NCBI RefSeq assembly: GCF_016545825.1 | Contig: NC_052620.1 | Span: 3,348,001 to 3,412,000 of the forward strand | Direction of reading: 5' to 3' | DNA length: 64,000 nt | Origin: Eucalyptus grandis | Lineage: Eukaryota; Streptophyta; Magnoliopsida; Myrtales; Myrtaceae | Part shown: in pieces, positions 1-14,594 of the stretch | Numbering within the stretch: position 1 is the stretch's first letter | How the letters are laid out: each line of letters opens with the position of its first letter | Translations under genes and position numbers: made by a program | The notes under the pieces: generated by a model | The model's database searches: none | Told to the model about the DNA's origin: nothing | Seen by the model: only the letters and a program-made list of their open reading frames with translations

Positions 1-46
1 CGAACTCGCGCGCTCGACTCACCGAGAGCTCCACTGAGTCGCCGCC

Positions 47-3000
47 ATGAGCGCTTCCACCAGGAAACGCCCTCCCCCGGCGGCGCACCCTTCCCCGGCG
101 GCGCACCCGCCGAAGCACCAGGCCACCACGCCGCCGCCGCCGCCGCAGCCGGCCCCGAGGCCGCCCCTCGAGGAGGAATTCCTCGACGAGGACGTCTACC
201 TCGACGAAACCCTAATCCCCGGCGACGACGACCACGACGAGGAGTACCTCATCCTCCGCGACATCGAGGAGCGCCAGGGCCTCGCCTCGCGCCTCGCCAA
301 GTGGGCCCGCCCTCCCCTCTCCGACGGCTACCTGTCGCAGTCGAAGAACGTCGGTGAGCGCCTCTCTGTGTGCCGCCGGGCTTTTGAATTCCGCCGCATC
401 GGTTTTTGGCCCTAGGGGTTTGTTCGGGTTTTAAGCGATTTCCGTCTTGTTCGCTCGACTGTTTTTGGGGATTTCAGTTTATCAGCAATTGGCGATCGAT
501 TACGTGATCGCGGAGAGCCACAGGGAACTCTTGCCTGATCGTTCCGGGCCTGCCGCGATTATTCGCATTTTCGGGGTCACGAGGGAAGGTTAGTATGGCT
601 TCTCATTTACTCAAGGTGATTTCTTTGGTTGAAATTAGCTTTGTCAGGGCAAGAGTAAGTAGTCAGCTGTGTTTGCTCAGTTAAACACGGCTTGTAGATC
701 TCATTAGCCTGAACAAGTGACAGTTTCTCTGATGTTTATCTAGCTTTAATTATTTAAATTCTAACCTTATTTGGTAGGGCATAGTGTTTGCTGCAATGTT
801 CATGGGTTCGAGCCGTACTTCTACATTAGTTGTCCTCCAGGAATGGGCCCAGATGATAGTTCCCGTTTTCATCAAGTTCTCGAGGTATCTTCTGTCATTT
901 GACAAAGACAAGTTGCTTCTTTAATTAAATAGCCTTATTTTTTTTACTTGGTTCGAAAACTCATGTACAAATGTTCCTCAGGGAAGGATGAGAGATGCAA
1001 ACAGGAATAGCAAAGTGCCTAAGTACGTTAGACGTATAGAAATGGTGCAGAAAAGAAGTATTATGTATTATCAGCAGCAAACTTCTCATCCTTTTCTCAA
1101 GATCGTGGTTGCATTGCCAACGATGGTGACCACATGCCGTGGTAACATGTCAGACTTGTTTTGTTTGAGAAACACTTGAGGAATATGTTTGGCTGGATGC
1201 ATGGTTCTTCTTCTCATGTTTCCATTTGAAGTTTTGTCTGAGAAACACTTGAGGGATATGATTGGCTCGATGCGTGGTTCTTCTCATGTTTCCATTTGAA
1301 ATCATCTTTGTGCAGATTGCGGAAGATTATCACTTTGTATTAAAAATTTATTTGGGGTAGAAACTTGCATGTTTATACAAAGTAGTACTTCCTCTTGATT
1401 AGAGATATCATAATGGCAGGCATTCTTGACAGAGGTATTCAGATTGATGGGTTGGGTATGAAGAGCTTCATGACATACGAAAGCAACATCCTTTTTGCAC
1501 TTCGTTTTATGATTGACCGCAATGTTGTTGGAGGCAATTGGATTGAAGTACCTGCTGGAAAGTACCGAAGGACAGCCAAAAAGTTGTCTTATTGCCAGTT
1601 GGAGTTCGATTGCTTGTATCCTTGGACATGTATGGTCACTTAGGGTGTGTTTGGTAACATTTCTATTCCTAGGAAAAACTTTTGTTTGGAAATAATTTTT
1701 TCCACTTCTATTCCGTGGACAAGTTTCTAAGCATTCGAATGCATTTGCTAACCACACAAAATTTCTATCCCCAAAACATAAAAAGAACATGAACGTATTT
1801 AGTACGATACTCAATTTTTTTGTGACGTGGAATTTTTAAAAAATTTTAACAATTTTTTGAGATTTTTCTATTTTTTTTTTAATTTGTACTTTTTTATCGC
1901 TCCGATCTCCATCCTCCTTTAGCTGATCATTGGGTCGACCTCACCCGGCCACGCGAGGTCAGCCTTGCCATGGCCAGGTGAAGCTGACCTCAAGGTGGCT
2001 GGGTGAGGCTCCCTCGAGGCTGGTGATTGGCTAGAAGAGGAAGAAGAAAAAAGAAAAGAAAATTACCTGTTTTAGAAATTGTTCTTGGGAACAAAGAATT
2101 AAGTTTTTCTACTTCTTGTTTCTATGTCAAATCTATTCCCTGGCCACTAGTTTGTTTCGGGGAATAGAAAAATTAGCTAATATTATCAAACGGATTTTTG
2201 TTCTTTTTCTGTTTCAGGGAACAAAATAACAGAAAAATTGAGGAATAGGAACATTACCAAACAGGGCCTTATTCAAGGAAGAGGAGAGTTCATTTTAATC
2301 TTTGAGTTGAGTGTATACTTGTGTCGTGGTTTTACTTAACATAATTGCTCAGGTACTCTGAACTCATTAGCCATTCCCTGGAAGGTGAATTCTCTAAGAT
2401 GGCTCCTTTCCGTATTTTGAGTTTTGACATTGAGTGTGCTGGTCGAAAAGGTCATTTTCCAGAGCCTAACCATGATCCTGTCATCCAGGTCTGAAATTTT
2501 CTATCCCTCTAGTCAGCAAAACTCTTGAAAGTACAATGGCTTAGTCATTGCAATCATCTTATTTGTCTATTTCTGGAAACTGTTTGTCTTTTAGGTGGCC
2601 AATCTAGTCACCTTGCAGGGAGAGAGCCAGCCGTTTGTGCGAAATGTGATGACCCTGAAGTCATGCTCTCCTATAGTTGGTGTTGATGTCATGTCATTTG
2701 ACACAGAAAGAGAAGTCCTGCTAGCTTGGAGGGTATTGGGCTTGCTCTAGAATTCTTTTCTCTCTTATTGCAAGAGGATTTTGTCATCTTGATTTAGGTC
2801 TATATACTAAATCTATGCATGGCTCGAACTGCTTTAGCAGTTTAGCTGGTCATGGCATTGTATAGCTTAATTATCTACAAAGAATGTCTGAAACTGTTTT
2901 TTTTTTTTTTTTTTTCATGTATGCTTTTTTTTATTTCTCTATGGGTTCTCTGCATTCTCACCTGTCTGTTGGTCGTTTGATTGGCTGGATGCAGTTAGAC

Positions 3001-6000
3001 TTCATGGTTGTAATGTTGTATTGATGATTTTGCTTGCAGTTAATTATCAAATGTCAGAGGGTGTTGTTTATTAGCTTCTATTATTTCATTCCTCCCCACC
3101 TAAAATAAAAAAAAACCTGCCATGTACTTTACTTGGTAAGGCAAGTTACGTTGTCTTTGTATTCATTTTTATTAAACACCTCCCAAGTACTACACTTTGT
3201 AAGGCAAGTTATGTTATCTTTAATTTCATTTTTTGTGTTGGGACATAATATGATTTTCTTTAGCAAGTCTAGCCATTATAATAAGCCTCGGTTTGGTTGC
3301 AGGATTTAATCAGGGAAGTCGACCCCGATATTATAATAGGGTATAACATCTGCAAGTTTGATTTGCCATATCTTATTGAGGTTAGTAAAATTGAGAATTT
3401 CCAATGTCCATGTTTGTGCATCTCCCTTGGATTTCTCTGTCACTGCTAAAGTTTACTACTGCATGGATCAGTTAGGATTGCTCAAGTCTTTGGACATGCA
3501 TCTTGGAGACAGTTAATCTTTGGAACTATTGATGGCCATAAGTGGCTTAGAGTTTTTCAGTACATAATAATTCCATTGTCCTCCTCTGATAGCTGAATAT
3601 GAGTCTAGTGGCTCGTCTTAGCAGAGATGATGGTTTTTTTGTTGTGGATATCTATGCTTTAAACCTTTTTTATATGGATAATCAGTTCTGGATATGAATA
3701 TCAATCTTACCCAGGATACTGGGTCTTAGGGTTCTGGTTTTTTATGCTATTATTGTTCTATTTAAATGGAACAGGCACCTTAGGAAGTGTAAGCCTGGCA
3801 GCTTCTAAAGTCAAAGTGCATTTTTTGGTTCCCTTTCCTCTGTCATTGACCTCTTCCTGCTACTTTGGATACAACATGCTAGTGCACCAACCTGCTTTAT
3901 AGTTGTTTAAAATTGCGGTGCAATTGCAATACATGAGATCTCTTGGCTGGTGACCAACCTTATATTTTCTATGCCTGATATTTGAGAAAATAAATGAGGT
4001 TTCAATTTTCTGTCATTATCATTCGGACGCTGGACCAAATTGATGGAGTGGTCAGCTTCATGGCTAGTGGGAGTTAAATTTGAGGGGTTTTTTTTTTCTT
4101 TCTTTTAATTCTTTATATGTTACTTGCAGCTGAGTAGATTTATGCTAGTTCCTAAATCAAATATCACTATGGTGCCTATCGTCAATAATTTGGTTTCCAT
4201 ATTATGCAGAGAGCTGAAGCTTTAGGCATTCCTGAATTTCCTATATTGGGCCGTGTGAGGAATAGCAGGGTCCGTGTCAGAGACACAACTTTTTCCTCAA
4301 GGTAATTAAGGCTTGACATCAAGTTAGCCACTACATCAGTCTGGTCTCTATAAAATTGAGTCGAAAGATCTAATTTTATAGTACTAGAAAAATTATAGTC
4401 CTTTTCGTATTAAGTGTCAATGATAGTTTGAATGCCTCATTTTCACAATATAGTTGCCAATGTTCTAACTCGATAGAGGAACAAATGATCAGCTACTACT
4501 TGACTTGATAGTTACATATTGGAAATGTCAATTCCACGGACAAACGGTACTTAGTTCCACGGTCAAAGCAAGTTCCAGAAATATGACCCTCAAGAAACAC
4601 CAAAAATCCAACTTGACAAGTACAAGATCTTAGTGAACAAACGAACTAGCACTCCTTGAAAAAGTCAATAACAGTTGAAACAACAGTTATTACTTCTTGA
4701 CACTGGGAATTGACTTGGATCTACTTCAAAACAAATGTGCTGGCACAATTAAGTTGAGGTAGTGAATGTGAACGTATTCCAATGTGCTTTTAGTTAACTG
4801 CTTGGGCTTATCAATATAAATTTGTGGAACTTTTGACAGTACTGCATGAGTTGATGTCACTAGCCAGCGTGGCTCATCAATGCTTCTTTGTATCACAGGC
4901 AGCATGGAACAAGGGAAAGTAAAGAAGTCACCATTGAAGGGAGGGTTCAATTTGACTTGTTCCAGGTACGGTTTCCAGAGGTTTTACCTGAGTAGCTTGC
5001 TCTTTTCCGAGGAGATATACGGATGACCCGAAGTTTTCTCTGTTGTGATAGGCTGTGCAACGAGATTATAAACTAAGTTCTTATTCGTTGAACTCTGTTT
5101 CGGCACACTTCCTTTCTGAGCAGGTGAGCTTCAATCTCTTGCTGAAGTTTAGGTCAACATTTGTTTCCATTGTGTCTGTCTTTATCATTTGGCATATGCG
5201 TGATTGAGATGCGAGTTAGTTTCTGTGGTTAGCAGGAAAAGTTTCTGTGACTTTTTTGCAGTTGGTAGTAACTGGTGATTGAAATGTCTTCTTTAGTTTG
5301 AGGGGCTTCTTTGGTTTTGGCATCAGAAAATGGTGTGCATCCTGGCAAGATGTCATCGGAATAACATATTCTAAATATAATGTTATAAGGTGAATTGTAG
5401 TGATGACGGGATAAGGTGAATTGTAGTATCAGCTTTGCAAGTTCACATCTGAGTTCCCTTATGCTATAACTTAAGGTTCACCAAGCATCTTCATTATGAG
5501 GGAAGACTTGGATCATTGTTCTCATAGTTTGATGAGCTGACGACAAAATGCAATTGCCATAAGTTGTTCAATGCTTGCCATTAATAAATGCATTGTTAGT
5601 CTAAGGAGCTGGATTGTTTTCTTCTCACCTGATTTCTTCTTCAACAGTTTTACTTTTGAGATTGCTTTTTCTTGAGGGCCTCAGAATTACCAGTCTCACA
5701 TCTTTGAAGATGATTATTGAAGGCTACACATATTTAGAAGTTAATTTAATGTGTATTTTGATGATTGGAAAGATTTTTCATTGGGTTTGACCGGACCCTT
5801 CACTCTTATAAGGAGGGGTCAAGAGATTTAGATGATTTGGTTGTTTCAATTATCAGCTCCTTATACAGTGACCTAGGAAGCACAATATTTATTAGCTTAT
5901 CATAGCTCATGTCCCAATGATGATGCTTTTCATCTGTATGCTTTGGTGACATGCATGGTTGAAGAAAATATTTGCCAGTGCACTGTGTTTCAGTCTAGAG

Positions 6001-9000
6001 ATTATATTTGATGCATCAACAATCTCATTCACAATATGATGCTTCCACTAGTAGGATTTGAAGAATTGTTCTTCCAGGGATCTGGCTTTCCATAAGTTAA
6101 TTAAGAAAATATATATCAACTGTGATTTTTGTTATTGAACATTTTGTCCCTTCATAACTTTCTTGGAAGTAGTCATACTATCTTATACAAGTTCATGCCA
6201 CTTCTTTTCATTCAGAAAGAGGATGTTCACCATTCAATTATATCAGATCTTCAAAATGGCAATGCGGAAACGAGGAGGCGGCTTGCTGTATATTGTTTGA
6301 AGGTACAGACATTCTTTGGAAGTTTTCTTCTACTTACCAGTATATACCCTTGCTACATAGATGTTCCTCTATATTGGCTGGGTAGTATGTATGGTTTTGA
6401 TATAATTCTAGAATTAGGTAGTAATCTGCAGGGGGGTGTGGAGCTTGAGGCTTCTCAAGCGCAGGCAAATCAAATGCTGTTGCCATTTATTTCTTTATCT
6501 AGTGTGATGTAGTGCATTTCTCTATTTGGATGTACATTTTGATACATTGTTTTTTGTTTATTAACAGTGGTCACAGCCTATAACAGTTGCTTGTCAAATC
6601 ATGGTTTGTTGGTTTATGTTCCAGCAGCAATTATGTGGAAACATAGTGCTTCCATGATGCGCATTAGAAGTGTCCTGTAGATGCACGGTCTTGTTAAGAA
6701 ATTGCTTGACTGGATTACGGAACATTTGAATCAGTTAAATTACTTTAGAGCATTTGATAGATTGTCCTGATGTGAGTGTATTGCTTTGCCTAACTTGTTT
6801 TTTTCTCAAGTGTTGCCTTCAGTCCTCTAGAATTAGATGAGGTTTGATTGCTGTCAGGGTGTAGATACTTTTGAAAACTTCCATCTATCTCCATTTACCT
6901 TTTGACTATAGCTTTGCTTTAGGAGACATTTCTTGCAACTAATGCATCAACTGGATGACATTTCTTTTGATCACAGGATGCTTATCTCCCACAGCGGTTG
7001 CTGGATAAACTGATGTTCATTTACAATTATGTGGAGATGGCAAGGGTCACTGGCGTTCCTATATCTTTTCTTCTTTCCCGGGGGCAGAGCATTAAGGTCA
7101 TATATTCTTGGGTTTTAAATTGATGATTATTTCATTTCAGGGATCATTGCTGATGTCAGAAAATCCTACCATTCATTGTCGCAGGTTCTTTCCCAACTTC
7201 TTAGGAAGGCAAAACAGAAGAACCTTGTTATCCCAAATATGAAACAGGCAGGATCCGAGCAAGGAACATATGAGGGTGCTACAGTGAGTTAGTCCTATAA
7301 ACTTCTCTACCTGAAAACTGCCAGATAGTTTTAGCATACTGCCAATTAGTCCCTTTTCTCACTAACTAATAGTTATGTTGCTCTCACTGAGCGTTTTTAG
7401 GAAAACCAACTTTACGTGGCTTGCTGCCTGTGACAATTCAAAAATAATCGTAATTCTTGATGGTCCATGATTTTTCAGGTTCTGGAGGCCAAGGCAGGTT
7501 TCTATGAAAAGCCAATTGCGACGTTGGATTTTGCTTCTCTGTATCCATCAATAATGATGGCCTATAATTTGTGCTATTGCACACTGGTGATTCTTCTTAC
7601 TGTGGCTCTTTATAATGCCTTTAAGCTATTTTAAGACAAAATGATATAAGGAAAATTAGATTTCATTTTCATCTGAGGTAGAAGCATTTTGTGGTGACTG
7701 TTATATTCTATAAAACTATTCTTTGTTATGTTTGAAGGTTACTCCTGAGGATGTTCGTAAGCTCAGCCTCCCACCAGAGTGTGTTAATAGAACTCCGTCT
7801 GGTGAAACATTTGTCAAATCGAGTCTGCAAAAGGTTATACCTATTAGTGTTGATAATCTCTATTCCAATTGAATTTACTATTGTAATATTTTTAAAAACC
7901 GAATTGCATAATTTTCATGATGATAAATGATAAAGAAAAAAAAAAATTCCTTGCAGGGAATCTTGCCAGAGATCCTTGAAGAACTACTGGCTGCTCGTAA
8001 AAGAGCAAAGGCAGACCTGAAGGTAATTACATTTGTTTTTGAATAATTACAGTGACTGTAGTAGTGTATGTCTGCACTGCCATTCCAGCTTGTTCAGTCA
8101 ATCTCCATGCTTTAAGTCTTAAGCTGGAAACTATGGATGTCAACCATCTCCACACCATGGCATGTTTTGAAGTGATAGCATTGCATGAACATGATTTCTA
8201 TCTTGCATCACGTCTACCAGATACTAAAAGCACTAAGATGCATCTTTGATGCCAGACCTTTGGTAAACAACTCTTTTTTTGGATTATATTAGGAGGCAAA
8301 GGATCCACTTGAAAGAGCCGTGCTTGATGGTCGGCAGCTGGCTTTGAAGGTTCACTTAATTGTTTTTTTTATCTCCAATATATTGTAATGCAAACCATCA
8401 CAACTGCCAGCAGAATGACTCCTGTGATTCGCATTACTTTTCAGATTAGTGCAAATTCTGTATATGGGTTTACTGGAGCTACTATTGGCCAGTTACCCTG
8501 CCTCGAGATATCTTCAAGTGTCACAAGCTATGGTGAGGTTCTGATAACATAGTTCATTGAGGTTTCAAATAAATAACTTTTGACTCATTAAGTATGAGAA
8601 TCTTTTAAATGAAGGTCGGCAGATGATTGAGCACACAAAAAAGCTTGTTGAAGATAAATTTACTGTGCTTGGAGGGTATGAACACAATGCGGAGGTAGTT
8701 ATCTACAATATTTTCTGTTTTATTTTTCGTCTGGTTGATCATAAAGCTGGCCAGAGCTGTATACAGAGTATTTATTATTTATTTTTTGCGGATTAGCATG
8801 CTAGCTGGAATACTTCCCCTAGATATTTACAGTAGAGATTCCAATTTTCTCATAATGAAAATTTGTCATTTATGCTTAAGTTGGCACTTTCTTTTGATTC
8901 TCTAGATATTTTGATGATAGAGCTGTGATATTTGAAGGATTTGAACCTGCAGGTCCTGTTTCTCTCATTCAAGTCTCTGATAAAAAATAAGAAAGATCTG

Positions 9001-12000
9001 TCATCTTCATTTTAGAGATTTGTCTGTTACCCTGCAATCTTCATTTTACCACGAATTCCCTGTGGCATCTTGATTTATGTATTGGCCACCGTTTCTACTA
9101 ATCTTTTAGACTTATTTTCACATGTGTTGAGTGGTTTGAAAGAGTCTAAAATGTTGAAAATGTGACTGCTCTCTGATTTGGGCTTTATGGAGCTCTTTCT
9201 TTGTTTTTCATGATGGTGATGGAGCTCAATTGGTAGTTCTTTTAACTCATGAATTATTAGTTCTTTGGACAAACCTTCTTCGATCTTCGCATTTGGAGCA
9301 ATTTGCTACTCTTATCTTGAACTACTTCAAAAAAAGAAGCTGCAGTTACTCAATTTGTCTTGGTGATATAGCTGGTGATCAACGAGGCAATCTGGAAGTA
9401 TCTATGTAAAACCTCAATCTAACGAAACAACTCATGTTAAAGCAATCCATTTTATTTTATAAAAGCCAGCTCGGCACTTCATGAAGTGGATCGTGCATAT
9501 TGCATATTACATCTCCTTATAAATTCTTATTTGCAATCTCTACTATGAAGCAGCCAGAGATTCAGTAATGACTTGTTAGAGGCCTTGAATGTCTCAACCA
9601 CACGCAATGCAATGACACACAGGCACACTTGCACAATCCAAGGCTTAAATGGTCGATAGTTCATGCCGCCATTTATATAATCTTCTGCAAATTTATTTGC
9701 AGTTTCGATGCTTCATGTCCTAATGGAATTGCATTCTGTCATCAGATTATTTATGGTGACACAGATTCAGTAATGGTGCAATTTGGTGTACCTACAGTGG
9801 AAGAAGCAATGAAATTGGGAAGAGAAGCCGCTGATTACATTAGTGGAACTTTCATCAAGGTAATATATTCACATAATTGACCTTACAGCTTCACAGTGAT
9901 ATGTATATGTTTAGTAGCTTGCTTTGATGTATCCCTTTTTCCAGTAGAATATTCATTGATTTTTGCTGCCGTATTCCTCTTAAAAAGCTCTATCTTATCA
10001 AAAATAAGAGATTTTGTAATCTATCAGAACTACAATCGATCCTGCCGGAGGGTAATTCACCCTCATTTCTCCAAGCTAATGACTCTCGTCTGTCCAAAAT
10101 TTCTATGTTTTGATTTATCCTCTGGTGAAAGAAATCGGCCCACTAAGTGATAGTGTCCTGTCGAACCAATGATTTCTCACATGAAGAAAGAAACTGTCCC
10201 ATCTTAAGCAAACTGCAAATGACTGAGGAAATGTTCCATTCTGTAGTTCTTTTGAGATGAATCTTTGCCTGAATGGTGCTTCAGGTTAACTTCAAGCTTA
10301 AGAAATATTAAAGGAGCAAAAGATGAAGAAGTTGAAAAATATACCTGAGCACATGAATCGTTTCTGGACATAATACTGATAATAATTTGAATAGTTCATT
10401 TAGTCTCTTATCACTTCGACAGATATTTTATATCCATTCAAAGAGTACAAACCATGGTGCTTAGTTTTATCATATGATTTTGGTAATTAGTGTTGTGAAA
10501 TATATGCAATAAGATGCAGGGATTATGACTCACATTTATAAGCCTTTTCTACCGTTAGCATTCAATTTTGACTTAATTGACCAAAATCCACTGTTGTCAT
10601 AAGATGATATAGGAGAAAACAATGTCCATACTTGGATCTTTAGTCATTTATTAGAGATTGTGAATCAAGCGAATTCAGTCAATGAGGATTTGCACGTGAA
10701 TCACTTTTGCGCCTTACCAATCAGATAGACCCAAGTGAATTGGTGTTGATGCACTGAACAAAGGCTGAATTATATAAGGTTATGGGACCACTTTCCTAAC
10801 ATTTTGTGTGGCCTTTATTGATATTCTGATGATATGCTTTTGTAGGCTATGGTTGCTTATGATCTTTATTTTAGGAACTGCTTCTGGAAGGAGTTAGGCA
10901 TAGGAAGGGCTTTTTTTATGGGAAGATGGTAATCAGAAAGTTAATAAAACATTTAGATGCTGTTGGCTCCCAACTGCAATTATCCACTATAAAGAATGTC
11001 TGTACCAACAGACATGGTTTAATGTTAAGAAGTCTGGCAAGTTGTGCAATTTTTACTAACTTCTGCTTTGATTTGGCTGTCCAACGTGTGAGGAACATTG
11101 ACAATGCACACTTTGGAATTATTTGCCATGACCATTGGTTTCAATTTGGAAGGACTTCACTGTTGATTATTGGCTTTCAGCTGATGATGATTAGCTTAGC
11201 TAGCATTATGTGAAGAGTCTCTCTCAATGTTTCATGTTAACATACTCTCTCTTTTTTCTATTTCTTAAGAGTCTCTCTGAGTGTTTTATGTTAACATACT
11301 CTTTTTTCCACTTCTTAAGCCCATCAAACTAGAGTTTGAGAAGGTCTACTATCCATATTTGTTGATCAGCAAGAAGAGGTATGCTGGCCTTTATTGGACA
11401 AGTCCAGAGAAATTTGACAAAATGGATACAAAAGGTAAAATTATAAATCCTAACTTGATTACATTCTTCTGTTTAAAAAACTTACACTAGTCACTGTGTA
11501 CAATGGGCAGGCATCGAAACTGTCAGAAGAGACAATTGCTTACTGGTGAAAAACCTGGTAACTGAGTGTCTTCATAAAATACTTATTGACAGAGACATTC
11601 CCAAGGCAGTGCAGTATGTCAAGAACACTATTTCAGACCTTCTCATGAATCGAGTGGATTTGTCCCTTTTAGTTATTACAAAGGTGAAAAAGAATAACAG
11701 TACCTCAATGTCATTTAACTCCAGTGATTTTGCAGACCATAAGATACCAATTCTGTCTTTCATTGGGAACCTTATTCATATGCTTAGTTACCTACTTACA
11801 TAGATTTTCACAGGGTTTGACAAAGTCAGGAGATGATTATGATGTAAAGGCAGCTCATGTTGAGCTGGCTGAACGCATGCGCAAGGTTAGCACTGTTTGA
11901 TTCTTTCCTCTTGTTACTTTGTGATCCCTTATTCATCAGTTGGACTTGCTAATAAGCTGTAAATATTCGAGATATGGACATATTCATCTATGTTTCAATT

Positions 12001-14525
12001 CCTTTTAAGTTTCTCTTGCTCCTTGCTCTCTTTCAAAGAATCCAAAATATGGGAAGAGAGATCGTGTCAGTTGCCCATGGCTATCCCTCAACTATCTTTT
12101 CTGTCACTTAGGCAATCTGAAGGTGAGAATAGGAGGTTGTCGAGAATTGCTTTGGTGCAGATGATTTACTATCACTTTCACACTTTTTACAAAGAAAACA
12201 TCAGTTAGTCCACCTGCTGCCTCCGTGTGTATGTTTCCCAATGAGAATTCTTTCTTAAGGTCTTGTTTGTTGATGATAATTCTTTCATAATTCTTCATGA
12301 TGTAAAATTCAGTTCCTTTATAAAAACTAGGGACTTCACTAGAACATCCTTATGACCTTTAATGATCTCGAATTGATAGCATCCCTTTCTTATAAACAAT
12401 CATGCTCAGGGCCCCATGGTGCTTTAGCATTGAAATTTTCTCTGCTAATTAAATAAACTATCAACAGCCTGTATGTATGATATCTTTATCCATGCATAGT
12501 CGAGGACTTACAGCATGAAGTCCCAACAGTCTTTGCCTGCCAAATATAATTTCTATGGCTTTTTTCATACTCTACTTTATTGAAGAACTTCTACCCTATG
12601 TTCTTTTTCATGATCCCATTAGTTAGGTGAGCTCCTAGATTGTTTGGGAATCTATCCTCTTATCTGTCATACCAAACTTTGATACTGTCAGTTGTCTGTG
12701 GAATTGCACTTCTTCTTGAAGTGCAGATCCAGTTGCCTAAGGTGCTTGAGTTAAAAGGAAAAATTGGTTTGGTGCGTACATCTTATCCAGAAGGACAATA
12801 TCAGGCTCCCACTTAAGGGAATTTCTATTGGTCTTTTTTGCCACCATTAGGATAGTGAAAATGGACAAGGAACAGATGGATGAGTTTGTTAAGCACTTTT
12901 AATCAAGGTAGGAGTTAGTTAAACTCTCTTCCTACTGTTGGGCTTTTTTTTTTTTTTTTTTTTTTTTTCATATTGTCAAATAATTAGCTTGGTTGACATT
13001 ACTGTTCTTTGAATGAAGCTCCTAAAGGAAGTGCATAGTACAAAATGCAAGAACCATGACTTTAGTATATCACCTATGGTGTTCCTCTTATTTGAAATTA
13101 GATTGCCCTCTGCCTTGTTTTATGTCAAGTTCTGGGATTGCCTAGATCTCTAGAACACCTCTTAAATTGACAGCATTGTTAATGTCTTTTTTCGATAAAA
13201 TCAGCTTGTCTTTACAGCTATTAATGACCTTTTGTCTCTATCCATATTCATCTTTGGCTAGTTTTTTTTTTTTTGAACAGCATCTTTGGCTACTTTTCCA
13301 TGATATATATCCATTTCCTGCTCTATTGAATTTCTGGAGTTTAATTGTTCTTCTTTGACAGCGAGATGCTGCCACTGCTCCAACTGTTGGTGATAGAGTA
13401 CCTTATGTCATCATCAAAGCTGCAAAAGGTGCCAAGGTAATCAGTGGTTACTTTCTTCCTTTCAGTGTCTTTGTTCATGGTACGATTTTTCTCAAAATAA
13501 CTTTGTGACAACAGGCTTATGAAAAATCTGAGGATCCCATCTATGTGCTAGAAAACAACATCCCAATTGACCCTCAATACTATCTAGAAAATCAAATTAG
13601 CAAGGTAATTTTATTGGTCATTCTGCATTTAATCCTGAAAATCTCTCATTCACTGGTCAAGGGGTTTCAATTTTGCAGCCGCTTCTTAGAATCTTCGAAC
13701 CAATCTTGAAGAATGCTAGCAAGGAACTTCTTCAGGGAAGTCATACGAGATCTATTTCCATCTCTACTCCTTCAAACAGTGGGATCATGAAATTTGCCAA
13801 GAAGCAACTAACTTGCATTGGTTGCAAAGCTTTGATAAGGTATTTATTGCATTTAAGTTCTCATGCTACAATTTTTTGTGTGCTTGTATTTTTCATTTCA
13901 GATCTCATTGATATCTAGGTTTCTTTGCCCTTTGGTTTCAAATCTCATGGTTTAGTTAAACATGGTAGGTTTCTGTCCTTAAGGTTTTTTTATTTTTTTT
14001 CCTCTTGTTTAAACAGTCCTCTGGTTCATTTGCAAAATTGTGTGTCAAAGATAGTATCATATTCTAGGCCTATTCCATGGATGATGGACTAGAATTATAC
14101 ATTAGAAAAAGGAATGACTGGAAAAGTTAAATCAGCATTTCTCCTGCTAGACTACCAGTAACATCTGTGAGATCTTGAATTTAGTTTAATTAATTGAACA
14201 CTTAATTAATGAAAAGCTTGATTTCGTTCATGACTTACTTTGTATATTTGGACTGGTATTCCCCAACTTGAGGAAAATGATCTGACTGATCCTTCAAGCT
14301 TTAACATCACCATGTGATGCTGAGACAGCTGTAACCACTCAAGATTGACACATAGTTTGACGTTATGCACAGAGCAATCTGTCTCATCTTTCTTGAATTG
14401 CCCATTGAATGAGGAAGTTTGGTAATGTTCCTCCAATTTTGCTGCACACATATGCTAGTTATAGTATTTATTCACTTCATATGGCGTACTTTATCTTTCT
14501 TGTTCAACCAGTGAGTGCATCGTCA

Positions 14526-14594
<69 letters not shown>

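Noticed and set aside
1302..1814. 170-aa ORF antisense to POLD1 exon 5
   Set aside because: Shadow of a real exon plus intron and MITE sequence.
8052..8249. Small ORFs inside POLD1 introns (also 10916-11213, 12104-12298)
   Set aside because: Intronic, short, no family; the introns have normal splice sites on both sides.
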